A stretch of 64,000 nucleotides of DNA. Source: Pogostemon cablin. Its lineage: Eukaryota; Streptophyta; Magnoliopsida; Lamiales; Lamiaceae. The DNA lies in contig CM042970.1 of assembly GCA_023678885.1 (NCBI GenBank), forward strand, positions 2,148,355 through 2,212,354, written 5' to 3'. The notes below the pieces were generated by a model. It ran no database searches. It was given only the letters and a program-made list of their open reading frames with translations, and had not been told where the DNA came from. Positions 46,763 through 58,932 of this stretch are shown one piece after another (the stretch's first letter is position 1; every line of letters starts with the position of its first letter). The translations under genes and the position numbers were made by a program.

Positions 46763-47704
46763 TAGAGTGTAGGGCAGCCAGAGAGAGGACAGTGTTTATA
46801 GACTATAAACTCTTTTTATTAGTGGAAATTATAAAAGTCTTATAATGGACAGGAAACCGAAATATGGCTTGCACCCAAATTAAAGAAAATTTTGGACATC
46901 GACAGTTACGATGCTGAATTAGGAGACTATAACCAACAAAAGATAATTTATATAAAATATTAGTAATTTATTATAGCATATAAGTCTTCTATTTATACAC
47001 TTGAGTAATCATGTAATGCAATGTATTTTTTAATACGTTTGTACTAAGAGTTTAACCTTTTTTTTTTCTTTTTAAGGATAACAAACGTTTTCATATTTTA
47101 TATTGTAAGATAAATATAAGCATTTTGGATAATTTAATTAGAAATAGGTTAATAAAATTGTTGATTTTGATTTTTTTAAAAAATTATAAATATGTGACCA
47201 TTATTATGATGTTTGTTAATGTTGTATAATGTTACTATTTACATGAAAAAAATAGTAAGATGTACATAAATAAATAGTAAAGCGCGCGATAAAGAAAAAG
47301 TACTATAAAGTTTTGTTTATTAAAACTTTAATCTTTAATTTCATGTTTATATACCTAATAATTAAAAATAAATTAGGGCAAACATATTCTTTCTTGTACT
47401 ATATTAATCACGATAAACTGTATCCAATTGGTATATATGTATCATTTATTTTGTATTTTTAAAGTTAATCTATAATACATTAAGAAAAAAAATATTCTTT
47501 AAAGATGAATTTTTATTTTTTAAAATAAATATATTACTTCTCAAATTCTTAAAAAAACATAACATTTTATAATTGAAGAGTGATATTTTTCATTAAAAGA
47601 ATAATAATTTATCTCTCTAAATAGTAATTTTTCATGTATTAAAAAGTAATCGATAGAGGTAAGAAATTAAGTTAAGTTCATTTCTTTAAAGAAAAAGAGT
47701 TGAT
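46763..47704. other. AT-rich intergenic DNA, no gene
   Basis: No coding frame, terminal repeat or RNA gene was recognised. Confidence 0.55.
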
Positions 47705-48042
47705 ATTAGGTGCACCCGGTGCACTCATATGTGTATAACTTTTTATTTTATTTTGTATATGTTTTTATTTTATTTTGTATATGTGTTTCTTAATAATTGT
47801 ATATTTTTTTCACACTAAGTTTTTCATAAAAAAAAATAGCATCCATATGTGTAACTTTTTATTCAATAGTGTACACATATTTTTTAATAATTGTATATTT
47901 TTTACACTCAATTTTTCATTAAAAAAACTATCAATTAAATTGTATACATTTTTGTTCATAATTGAATATGTTTTTATTCATATTTATATACGTTTTTTAA
48001 AATGAGTGCACCGTATCTTAGGGTGCACCCGGGTGCACAGTA
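47705..48042. repeat. Dispersed element with GTGCACCCGGGTGCAC-type ends
   Basis: The left end GGTGCACCCGGTGCACTCAT and right end AATGAGTGCACCGTATC, GGTGCACCCGGGTGCACAG are inverted versions of one another. The interior has two direct repeats of about 100 bp (TAATAATTGTATATTTTTT with TTTTTCAT(A)AAAAAAA at about 47790 and 47890). There is no transposase. It may be a palindrome-ended non-autonomous element. Confidence 0.55.
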
Positions 48043-48319
48043 TAATTAGCCAAAGAAAAATATTATGTACTAAAATATAATTGGCAAATTAAAGTTTATA
48101 CGTGACCCGATTTACACAAGTGTTTGCTTCCATATATATTATTATATTTACAATATTATTATTATTAGGGTCCATTACTTTAAGGTCTTAATTAATAGAA
48201 AAATAATTATGACCCAAAATTGATAATTCATTCATTTTTAAGTTTTGAATTAAAAATATTCTATTATGACATATCGCTTCCTTTTAAATTAAGGCTAAAG
48301 CTCCTGCGCCCGGGGTACA

Positions 48320-48322
<3 letters not shown>

Positions 48323-48390
<68 letters not shown>
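48323..48390. repeat. TA dinucleotide microsatellite
   Basis: About 68 bp of TA repeats, preceded by a GCGCCCGGGGTAC patch related to the GTGCAC-type ends described at 47705-48042. Confidence 0.95.
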
Positions 48391-48395
<5 letters not shown>

Positions 48396-48549
48396 CACGT
48401 ACATTATCCAAATTAAAATATTATCCACTGTAAATTGAACCCATCAAATACCCTTTTAAACCCTAAAATTTATTGTATTAAAAAATTAATTAACCATTAA
48501 TCTTTTCATAAAAATAGGAAATAAGTTGGGATTAATAATCTGAAAAAAA

Positions 48550-49440
48550 AAAGAGCCGCACATGATATTCAAATAATAGGTTATATTCAAAAAGATGTAT
48601 GCTCAACATATTTGTATTCAATAAATTAAAATCTATGTCATTTATTATTGTTCAAAATATATATATATCCAGAAATAGTTATGTTCAATATATTAAAATA
48701 TGTTATGTTATAATGTTATGTATTATTCAAGATTTATATATTCAGAAATATTAATATTTAATAGATCTGTATTCAAAAAGAATTATCTTCCAATATATAA
48801 TACTCCCTCTGTCCCATAGAAGTTGACACATTTCCTTTTTAATACATGGAACTCACACAAAAACAATTAACTATTCTCATGGGCCCTACATATCACCTCT
48901 AATACAACTAACCACTACACATTAAATATTATTTCTCTCACTTCACTTTACATTAAATTATTATACTCCTTAATCTTCATACCAAGAAAAAAATATATCA
49001 ACTTCTCCGGGACGGAGGGAGTAATTCAAAACTTATGTATTCAGAAATATTAATATTTAATTTATTTGTATTCAAAAAAATTATCTTCGTGATTTACTCC
49101 CTTAAACATCACAATAAACCTCCCCTATTCACGGTTCAAAAAAATTTTAACGTTTATTTTTATTCAAATTTTATGTATTAAAAAACATTTATGTTTAATA
49201 TATTAAAATCTATGATATTTATTGTTATTCAAAGTATATGTATTCATAAAATTTATGGCCAATATATTTAAATCTGTTACGTTCGCTATATAATGTTATA
49301 TATTATTCAAAACTTATGTATTCAAAAATATTAATGTTTAATATATTTGTATTCAGAAAGACTTATCTTCACAGTATATTATTCAAAACTTACAGAGGAA
49401 TATAATGGGAATTTCATCATAATATATTGTATCTATCAGT
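48550..49440. repeat. Degenerate tandem repeats interrupted by a MITE
   Basis: A unit of about 100-130 bp with TATTCAGAAATATTAATATT, ATTTGTATTCAAAAAGAATT and TTATTATTCAAAACTTATGT recurs some five or six times. The Stowaway element at 48803-49021 splits one of them. The array is AT-rich and has no coding frame. Confidence 0.65.
48803..49021. mobile_element. Stowaway-type MITE
   Basis: Ends CTCCCTCTGTCCCATAGAAG and CTTCTCCGGGACGGAGGGAG, TA on both sides, with typical internal words. It sits inside the tandem repeat block, so it is younger than that array. Confidence 0.85.
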
Positions 49441-49713
49441 AATATTTTTACAGCAATGTATCTAACAGTAATATAAGAATATAATTGGTAGTAGATAGTA
49501 ATAAATCCTTATTATTATTATATATAACTTCGGATTATGTAATATATTATAGGGTTTCGCTAAATGTACACCCCTTTTTATTGAATATACGCTCCTATTA
49601 TTATATAATTAAAATCTATATTTTGGAAAAGTTTAAATTATCCCTAATTTATTAAATAATCCCATAAAATTTTAAATTAATTAATTCCTTATACATTATT
49701 GCGAGTTATATGA

Positions 49714-50085
49714 GCGCGTTTCGAATCCCTCTCCAGCCTGCTCTTTCCTGCTCAAGAAGAACCAGAGGATTTCGAAGGATGACAAGAAGAAAGTGGTTGA
49801 TCCATTTTTTTAAGGAGTGGTATGATCTTAAAATCTTGAAGGCTTCCAAATTTGATATGATAACTTGTCTTTTAATTTATTAATGCTAAACTTGAAGCCG
49901 AAATAGAAAATGATGGAAGAGAATGATAAGTGTATCGATCTGAATTTCATGGTCACCTCTCCTTTCATCAATGATTATAAGATTGCCGTCAACGAACTAC
50001 ATAGACAACATGATCATTAAGAAGGCCCTGATTATTATCTCTGTGAAAGAGTTGCTAGGTCGTCTGCGTGTATAATTTATTTTCC
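49714..50085 (+). pseudogene. Possible ribosomal-protein retro-pseudogene fragment
   Basis: After 49735 the plus strand reads LLKKNQRISKDDKKKVVDPF, then after a +1 shift KEWYDLKILKASKFD. This resembles the N-terminal lysine-rich start of eukaryotic 40S ribosomal protein S3a (KRISKG...KKKxxDPFxKKDWYD). The following frame (ENDKCIDLNFMVTSPFINDY) is unrecognised. The match is short and broken, so the call is tentative. Confidence 0.3.
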
Positions 50086-50491
50086 TCTTTGGGAATAAGC
50101 TTCAGACTTTCCAACCAATCTGCTATATTTAAACTTAACTTTATATATAGCATAAACAAAAAATTGAATTGTATGGTTAAAAAATATTCAGTGAAATTAA
50201 TCAAACGTTACTTTTTTTAATCGATAAAATGTTCTTGGACAAAATTCTATTACGTACGCATATCTAACACAAATATGGGGCCCTAACCTATGTCAAAACA
50301 ACCGCAACGGTAAATTAACGTATGTACAAAAGTTATCTAAATTCCATCATTAAAAGCATAAACAGCATATATGTTACCAGAAAAATGAATTTCTGCACAA
50401 CCATTGGTTAAATCTCTAAAATAGTTACAGAATATTTTGCCAAGAATATAAAAAACTTTCTCACTTAGATATATCTTCACCTTTCAACGTC

Positions 50492-50937
50492 TTCAATTAG
50501 AACCTTTGTTACCTTTACTAGACCTCCCCCAATCTCGAAATCCTCCTTTAATAAATGAATCTCGCACTCTATCGATTAACTGTTTAGATGAAATGATTTG
50601 ATGATGACAGAACAAATTGTTTGTATTAGTGAAATGAATCATGCTATGCATGCTCTTTTTCTGAAATGAGGTAGTGAGAGAATGTATGGATACGAAGGAG
50701 TTTTTGTTTAGGTTTGGATAACATTTCATTAAATTTGGTATGCTTTGATAGCCGGTCTTCGCTCCAGCTTTGATATACATTCTACTAAGAGTCCACCTAC
50801 AGATAGTTTGTTTCTATCGTCATCAAGTCATTTCATCCCAACATTCAATCGATAAAGTGCAAGATTCATTTATTAAACGAGGATTCTCTGGTCGAAAAAG
50901 TTGTCTAGTGAAGGTTGCCAAAGGTTCTAATTGCTTG
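50492..50937. repeat. Inverted duplication of a ~138-bp fragment
   Basis: Bases 50492-50630 and 50800-50937 are inverted copies with roughly 80 percent identity by eye. Each encodes, on opposite strands, similar peptides (IDRVRDSFIKGGF and IDKVQDSFIKRGF). The frames (95 and 76 codons) look like fragments of one coding sequence arranged head to head with about 170 bp between them. Product not recognised. Confidence 0.65.
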
Positions 50938-51110
50938 ATACCTAATAGTTTAGATGACAAGAACAAGTTTGAAGACATTTGGCTATCACTATCTAAGTGA
51001 AGTACCTGTCCGTCTTCACAGAGATTTTATTATATATCGTACGGGATACCTTTTTACGGTTACATATATGCTTTCATTGTATGTCTTTGACACTTTCGAA
51101 CAAAGTTAGT

Positions 51111-51327
51111 TGTTAGTATAGTTAGTAGTTAGTTCACTAAGTCTCCATATACCTTTATTCTCCAAGTCTCCTTATAACTAAAGAGTTGGAAGAAGACATA
51201 TATTCACATTTAGTAAGACAAGCATATATACAAAATGCAATCATCGCAATATACTAACGAGAGCAATGTGGGACAGAATGTAATGTAAAACTATATAAAA
51301 ATAATCTGTACAATAATCCCTAATACA
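51111..51327 (-). mobile_element. 3' LTR of the Copia fragment (217 bp)
   Basis: Read on the minus strand it begins TGTATTAGGGATTATTGTAC, immediately after the polypurine CTTGAGGGGG, and the far end is CTAACA. Similarity with 6593-6680 continues slightly past 51111, so the outer boundary could be a few bases lower. No second LTR is present. Confidence 0.6.
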
Positions 51328-52018
51328 CCCCCTCAAGATGGAGCACGACTAGTGACTCCAATCTTGTCCATGAGAAGCCGTAGACGTGTACTGGAGAGTG
51401 ATTTTGTTAAGGCATCAACCAATTGATCAGCTGAACTAACATGCGACACCCGAAGGGCAGAAGATTTTATCAATTCTCGAATGAAGTGATAATCAATCAC
51501 AATGTGTTTCATTCGCGAATGAAAAATGGGGTTTGAGCAAAGGTATGTAGCACCAACATTGTCACTGTAGATAACAGGTGTCGAAGATAATGAAACATGT
51601 AGTTCTTTAAGAATTGAGCAAGTCCATTGTAATTCTGCCGCAGTAGTTGCAATGGAATGGTACTCAGCCTCAGTGGAAGTTCGGGCAACAGATTGTTGCT
51701 TTCGAGAAAACCAAGAAATGGGATTGAACCCCTAAGAAAATTATGTATCCTCCGGTAGAGGTTCGATCATCACAATTACCTGCCCAATCTGCATCAGAGA
51801 AACAATGAAGTGATAGAGAAGAACTTCGACGAAGAGTGATACCAGAATCACGAGTGCTACTCAAGTATCGAAATAAACGTTTAACATACGATATAATCAC
51901 AGAGAGGGTCTTTGCAAGAGAGGTAGAGCAAGAGATGATAATCATCGCCTTCTTGATGAGCACCTTGTCCGTGGGTAAGAGGGCGCAAGATATGTCTATG
52001 AGTCTGGCCCTCATTACC
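51328..52018 (-). pseudogene. Copia pol C-terminal fragment (RNase H)
   Basis: From 52014 the minus strand encodes YVKRLFRYLSSTRDSG and the RNase H block SLHCFSDADWAGNCDDRTST. A frameshift near 51730 moves the reading to another frame, which stays open from there to 51340. It reads QQSVARTSTEAEYHSIATTA, then MKHIVIDYHFIRELI and QLVDALTKSL, and ends SRAPS-stop just before the polypurine tract. This is the end of a Copia pol polyprotein. Everything upstream of it is absent. Confidence 0.85.
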
Positions 52019-52035
52019 TGAGATGGAGGGAGTAT
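52019..52035. mobile_element. Isolated Stowaway right end
   Basis: GAGATGGAGGGAGTATATA at the edge of the Copia fragment is a Stowaway tip without a matching left end. It probably marks the break point that truncated the Copia pol. Confidence 0.4.
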
Positions 52036-52444
52036 ATATATTTTTTTAAATTATTATTAACATAAATAAGATCAATGTCTATAAAATTGATGATTAACAT
52101 TAAAATTGAATAGTGTTCAAATAAAATAAAATTGAAAAAGTGAGAAAAAATCGAAGATAAAAATAGAATTTTAAACTTGTTATTATATATCACAAAAACT
52201 CCTGTGACCCTATTGATTTTTGTGTGTACGGAACCCATAGTACTTCAACATTTTTCCTCCGAAATCATTAAAGATTTTTCACGTCTCTTTTTCCATCATC
52301 ACGCAAACAAATATTGTTATAAACAACTCTTGTTCGAATTTCAAACCCTCCAAAATTGTTTGATTATGTTCACGAAGATTCTTTTGTTATAAGGTACGAT
52401 CTTTAAATTCTTCACCTCCTTCTCCTAGTTATGAAACATGTTGA

Positions 52445-52901
52445 TGTTGGAAATAAATCCATGAAACCTTAGCTCTATTATGATAAACTGAGATCAAACT
52501 GTAATGCGGAAGCATACCTGATCCAATAAGTCTCTAGGCGGAACACGAACTCAGGATCAGTGGTTATATGATCTTCCTCAACTAAGCCTCCTTATTCCTT
52601 ATGGGGACCGTAGTAATCCCTCCCGATGGGGAGAAGGGAAGACCATGTGCGGCTTAGTATATTGGGGACCATAACCTGGGAGCCTTTATATACTACTTGA
52701 CTAGACCACCCATAATCACCTAATCATGTAGTATTGGGTATCTACTCAATAAGCCCATATCATTTATTATTATAGCCCATGAACCTTTAACCTTAATTGG
52801 ATCACTTAATTAAGTCTATAAAATAATTGAATAGTTAATATAATTGCATAATAATATATTGCCCACAATTATATTATAATGGAAATTAATAATTTCCAAC
52901 A
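52445..52901 (-). repeat. 3' LTR of the 4.69-kb element
   Basis: Begins (plus strand) TGTTGGAAATAAATCCATG and ends AATTTCCAACA. It carries a conserved block with CTCCCGATGGGGAGAAGGGA (a 7-bp-stem hairpin, CTCCC/GGGAG) shared with the other LTR. Confidence 0.92.
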
Positions 52902-55394
52902 ATCTCCCACTTGGGCTATATATATTTTCCGTTAGCAATTATATCAAGAGTCCTTAGTTGCGCAACTTTATGCTATTCCTCTTTAGGCCATACTTAACAA
53001 TCTGGTCCATCTCATATACTAATATGGAACTACCGCGGCATTCACCACATTATAAATCGTGATTAAACCCCGACAATCACCATATCAATATACTCAATGA
53101 CATAGATCAAATATGGTGAGTATCATGAAAATTACATGTCAAATGTGATCAACATCATGTCTATTTCCAACTGGTCCAACTTTAAACTTTAGTGAGACCA
53201 ATCCATAATATAAAATATTACAAAATGAAAAATTAACTTTAGTAAATTCACAATGAATTCAAAACCATCAACTTAATTCTGCAGAAAACTAAATTATCCA
53301 AATCAAAGTGTTTTGAAAACTTTAAAGAACAATAAATATAGACTCCAACTGAACTAATGTATTCTAAAACCATATAACACCCACATGATTAGCTAGCTCA
53401 TAAAATTGCAGGGCGTTGAATACATAATTGGTGGATCCATATTTAGAGTCTATCATAATATGCTCTTCTAAAATTTTATCTACACAAAACATTTTCTTTA
53501 ACAACCAAGAATTCTATGTCAATTTGTTTGACTTATAAGTATTCTTGTCATAAATACATTACTGCGAACTAATTGTCACAATGAACTTTATGTGACAAAT
53601 CTTCGCAACCTTTATTTCATGTTTGAATGCCCTTAGTGTGCTACTAATTCTGTTGTCATGGTTAATGAGCTAAAGTGTTTGCTTAATACTTTTACTTGTA
53701 TAGCTCTCCGACCAACAGAAAATATAGTCTGAAGTGGATCTTATACTGTATTGACATCCAACAAACTCAGAATCAGAATTCCTCATGATCTCTAACAAAT
53801 CTGATCCCTGATGTACAAGCATATTATTCTTAGTTCTCTATACATACTTTATAAAGATCCATACTAAAGTTACATAAATGTCTACTTAATATACCAACAA
53901 CATAAGCCAAATTAGGTCTTGTAGAGACCTCATCATACAACAACTTCCAACAACCAATGAATATGGAATGTTTCTACATTTCTTAAATCTTTAGTTTAAC
54001 TTTAGGGCACCTGATTGAGACTGCACTTGTCTCCCTTAGTTTAACTTAAACATTCTCCCACTGAATCACATAATCATCTACATTTGTCTCAAAAACAAAT
54101 GAGACACTTACTTCATGATGATACTTGTGATTCCTTTACGAAAAAAAAATTTGCTTGAATGCATAGATGGATTTCCTATTAGTTCTTAAACCATTTAGAT
54201 CGTATCATCAGTGTTGCGATCAAGGAACTTTATCTTTACATCCATACAATATGATTCAAGATCAAAATGTGTTACTGATGTCACGATTATCTTATAATAA
54301 TGACTTCCTTCTCTTTTGAGTATAATCCTATATCAAGATGCAAACCTAATCATCTTGTATTGATTTATACTCATAACTTATAACATTAACACACTTTGGA
54401 GTAATTGGACCTTTCATGGTTTGATGAACATTGTATGAATGTTCTACTATTAATTCTATAGTGTCCTCATTATTTAAGAGAAAAACTACATAATCATTCG
54501 AATTGTCTTTCACCCAACTCTAGTGGTTTTCTTAGTGACATTAATTCTTGAGGTTGTTGAATTTGTTATTCCTTAAATATTATTGACATTGTCATATCGT
54601 TATTCTGAATTTGCATCAATTCTTTAAAGCATAAGTGGGGATCGAATCGACTCCCCTGAAGGACAATGTCTCTAATATTATTCTTCCCCCAAAATCAACA
54701 TCCTCACATAATACCGTATTACCCGTCTCAAATATAATCTGATCAATTGGATCATAAACTTATTATCTTTATTTAATACCAATAAAGTAGCTTGTATATA
54801 TTTGAATCCAATTTTCTTTAGTAGATTCCAATGATCTAGCCTTAGTTGGATATCACCATATGTGAAACTCAAAGAGTTCTCACAACTACTTTGATTGGAA
54901 CTTTATTGAGACCATAAGTTGCAATCTTTAGTATTTCTCCAATTAGTAACCATATATTGTGGTGTACTATTTTTGTCTTTTAACTACACCACAACACCAT
55001 TCATACTAAGTAATCTTAATGTGGTGTATTATAAAACAATTCCACAAGCCTTTAGGAGAAAACGAAAGGTTATACTTTAATTTCTTTTTCACAGCTTTCC
55101 AAACGAGTTTTTTTTTGTTGTCCTTATACTTTATTGAGACAGAGCTTGTTAGAAACTTATTAGTTCATCCTTATTGTTGAAGTTCTAATCATGTATAATT
55201 TTGATATTGGCATAGGTTAAACTTAATTAACAGACTTCTTAATTGTACAGAGAATTAATCCAAAATGATTATCATGCTTGAACTAAACTTTTTAATCTTT
55301 CAAATTTTAAATAGTTTAGAATCACCTCAAGGAATCTATCACATCATTAGTATCAATACCAACTTGTAAGTGACACTCTTTACATAGTAGTCAA

Positions 55395-55835
55395 ATACTG
55401 ACAATAAAACTGTCAAGCAATAGCCTTCCTGTGGGCCGACTTATTACTCACATGTTAAACAAATAACGTCACATATTTACCACCACAGGTGCTTGTGTAT
55501 TTCTGCCAAATATTAATCTACCTATGGGCCGATCAATACCCGCATGAAAATACACTCGCACAACATTATTAATTAGGGACCCATCACAAGACACCTTGTG
55601 CAACATTAACCTCGTCTGTGGACAAAAATTAACTGCAGGGGTAATCTTGGTGTAACAATCAAGTATTGACAATAAGTTCTGTCAAACAAGAGTCTATCTG
55701 TGGACCGACTCATGTTCACATGAATAATCCAAATAATTATCACATACTTATTATCACATGTGTGTTATTATTCTGTCAAACTGTGCCTACCTGTGGGCCG
55801 AACACAGAACACATAAATAATACCACACCCATCTA
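55395..55835 (-). repeat. ~95-bp tandem repeats in the element's leader
   Basis: About five degenerate direct units start near 55408, 55502, 55600, 55678 and 55772. Each contains CTGTCAAAC, then CTACCTGTGGGCCGA, then CTCATGTTCACATGAATAAT or similar. They lie between the 5' LTR and the Copia reverse transcriptase relics, in the former leader/gag region. They do not form a continuous frame. Confidence 0.7.
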
Positions 55836-56677
55836 TGTAATTTCAATAAAGTTTTTCTCCACACACGATATTGCTGTGGCAACATGGTGCTTCGATTGAC
55901 TAGATTGAAGGTTTACTAGACTAATTAAATAAATATTAAAATATTTAATTTAATTAAACGACATTTAACTGTCTCCCCAATTTAATTTTAATTAAATTCC
56001 ACTAACCAAATGGGAATATTAGATGATTCATACCAACTTAAAAATAATGAAAGATTTCTTTATTTAATAAGAGATTCCGAAATCCCAATTTAATATAAAA
56101 CTCGATCCTTTCCAAAATTACATATTAATGGTGTATATGAATATAAGAATTCCAGTCACATCTTAGACGAATCATAATTCCAACCATTCATAATCAAATG
56201 TCATTAGTGGATCAATTGCCATAATATTAAATTAGAATAATCATCAAAACCAAAATAATAATACATTAATTCAATTCTTGTGAATCAATACATCAGTCAC
56301 AGAATATGAAAAGTAGTTTAGATGCATGATAGAAACACGCTTTAAACTCCGATCGTTTATAAATATCATCACAAAATGGATTTGCCACCAGGAATTAATT
56401 AATTAATACAAAAATGGTGCAAACCTTAATTAATGATGCATTCACGTGTCAATTTATCATGATCCATTGCAAATATTGATACAATGCAATCCGAACGGAT
56501 ATATCAAAATTAGAATAAAGATTACCGAATATGAAATCTAGATCCATGATAAGAATTATAAAATCTATAATTGTGATTTTGCAGAATGATTCCATAACAA
56601 ATATATGAATCTTAAACACAATTACACAATTCTTTCCGATCTCAGAGAATCATAAATAGGGTGGTTCTGATACCACT

Positions 56678-57134
56678 TGTTGGAAATAAATCCATGAAAC
56701 ATTAGCTCTATTATGATAAACTGAGATCAAACTGTAATGCGGAAGCGTACCTGATCCAATAAGTCTCTAGGCGGAATACGAACTCAGTATCAGTGGTTAT
56801 ATGGTCTTCCTCAACTAAGCCTCCTTATTCCTTATGAGGACCGTAGTAATCCCTCCCGATGGGGAGAAGGGAAGACCATGTGCGGCTTAGTATATTGGGG
56901 ACCATAACCTGGGAGCCTTTATATACTACTTGACTAGACCACCCATAATCACCTAATCATGTAGTATTGAGTATCTACTCAATAAGCCCATATCATTTAT
57001 TATTATAGCCCATGGACCTTTAACCTTAATTGGATCACTTAATTAAGTCCATAAAATAATTGAATAGCTAATATAATTGCATAATAATATATTGCCCACA
57101 ATTAGATTATAATGGAAATTAATAATTTCCAACA
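56678..57134 (-). repeat. 5' LTR of the 4.69-kb element
   Basis: Same length as the other LTR. The primer-binding site lies immediately inside it (plus strand 56663-56675). Because the element is on the minus strand, this higher-coordinate copy is the transcription start side. Confidence 0.92.
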
Positions 57135-57139
57135 GTTGA

Positions 57140-58932
57140 TTCAACATATTTTCATGTGCTTACATTAATTGAAGTGAGATAGCCAGTGGTTAATTTATTG
57201 TAGCAAATTCTTTTGATTTCCTCATGATGGTAATTGCTTGTGGATGTGGAAATAATCAAAATATGTATACACATGTTTTCGGTTTGTTTTAGTTATTTGT
57301 TTTCTGTATATGTTGTGCAGTTCATGCCGCCAAAGCTTTATTTTTCTATTATTTATCTGTAATGTAATTTGTTTAGTAACTTAATTGAGATTCACATTTA
57401 ACCAAATACCAATCTTTATAGGAATCGATGCAATGTCTAATTCTTTTTTAAAGATCTGGCAAAGTTCATTCAATACATATTTCTTAATAAATGAATCTAA
57501 GAAAATGAACATGATTATCATGTAGAGTGTGAGAATACATAAAATAAAAATACTATTAAATCAGAAACATTAATTAAAATAATAGTACTCCATGCATGCA
57601 TTCGGACAAGTAATATCAATTCCGGGAAATTAGGAATCAAGACAAGATTGCAACTTTCCACTCTTGGCTAACATTAATAGTAGTATTCTGCAATTGCCTT
57701 TTCATTTTCCCACTCATCCAATTCTCAACTATTTCTCTTTATAAATAAATGCATAAAGATTCATGGGCAAAAGGGATATGATATATATTAATTTTCCATG
57801 ACATGCATGTGTAGCCCTTAATTTATTGTGTATACTTGTATAAATATACATGCATATATTCCTTGTGGATGTGGAAATAATCAATTTATGTATACATATA
57901 ATCGAGTTTGTCATTTGCTTAAATTGTTGAATACCTAATTATGTTGGTGGGTTTTGGCCTTCCTCGAATTTTGTAGTTATATGCAAACTAAATAATACTA
58001 GATCATATTTTGTGAATTGTTGCATATTGATTTGGTATATAATTTTCTTCCTTAATAATTAAGGAGTTGCATGATGTATATGTCTGGTAGGTACTTGGCT
58101 GATAAAGATGGAGATGAGCTTATAGTGTGGGCTTGGAAGGCAGTTGTTGCTAATCTTCCATTGGAAGGCAGTTGTGGGTGTTCCAAGGTCACACACAGTT
58201 GAATTTAACAAAGATTGGGAGGGATTGAGGATCGAGTGCTATGGCTTTTGAGAAGGGATTTGAAATGGATGGTCAAGGTAAGAGAGAGTGGTGTGCCTGC
58301 ACAAGCTCGTATATATAAAGGTGATAAGCGTATGACTGGTTTGCCCTGCCCGACCAAAAGAGTATTATTGTGGGAGTGTTATTGGAAATACATTATCAAT
58401 ATACAAAATTTAACCCACTCATATTACGAAATTGGATTATTCTGTGGTGTACCGATGCACCTGAAAGTTCATAGAATAAATTAAGGGGGTAGTGGGTTAT
58501 TATAAAATTTATTTTTAATTATTTTAATTTATTGAGTGGTGAGGATTATTAGAAAAATGAATCTAACGATTGAGATTATACAGTTGCACCGCAGTTGAAC
58601 TCTACGAAATTGAATACAGTAAAATTCCACGAATAAACGAACCCAAAAATATACTCCCTAATGAACAAAAATAGGGAATGCCTTGAACACCAAACAAAAA
58701 TATAACAACAAATTTCAACCTCTTATGATTTAATTTGTCTATATTCCCACCACACTAGCATCAGTACAATCAGATAGAATGCCTCTATATCTCCATGAGC
58801 TCACACACTGAAGTGAAGCTCCAGGTGTGGATAATATCTATTATAAACAAAATGGAATTTCCCAAAAAACAAAAAGAAAAGAAAATGCTCAAGGTAGAGA
58901 ATGAGGTTATGAGGGTGTCAGATTATTTTAAA
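57140..58932. other. Intergenic DNA with dispersed-repeat remnants
   Basis: A phrase CTTGTGGATGTGGAAATAATCAA recurs at 57238 and 57862. Bases 58085-58200 hold a frame RYLADKDGDELIVWAWKAVV that looks coding-like but ends at once and is unrecognised. Bases 58430-58610 are the relative of the GTGCAC-type element at 42455. An 89-codon frame at 58215-58484 is not supported. Confidence 0.4.

Larger units (their letters stand above)
52445..57134 (-). mobile_element. Full-length Copia-type LTR element (4.69 kb)
   Basis: Two 457-bp LTRs (52445-52901 and 56678-57134) differ at about 11 positions by eye, and both have TGTTGGAAAT...ATTTCCAACA tips. The target duplication GTTGA is intact at 52440-52444 and 57135-57139. 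On the minus strand a primer-binding site (TGGTATCAGAACC, like initiator tRNA-Met) follows the 5' LTR at 56675. A polypurine tract (AGCCCAAGTGGGAGAT, 52917-52902) precedes the 3' LTR. The 3.8-kb interior has no frame beyond about 77 codons. Copia reverse transcriptase traces (TNRKSIYAFKQ near 54160; KYKSIQDD-like words near 54350) are riddled with stops. It must have been mobilised in trans. Confidence 0.92.

Noticed and set aside
48220..48438. Plus-strand frame of 72 codons with long Ile-Tyr run
   Set aside because: Translation of the TA microsatellite.
54678..55899. Short frames inside the 4.69-kb LTR element
   Set aside because: Fragments of a decayed Copia interior or of its leader repeats, not separate genes.
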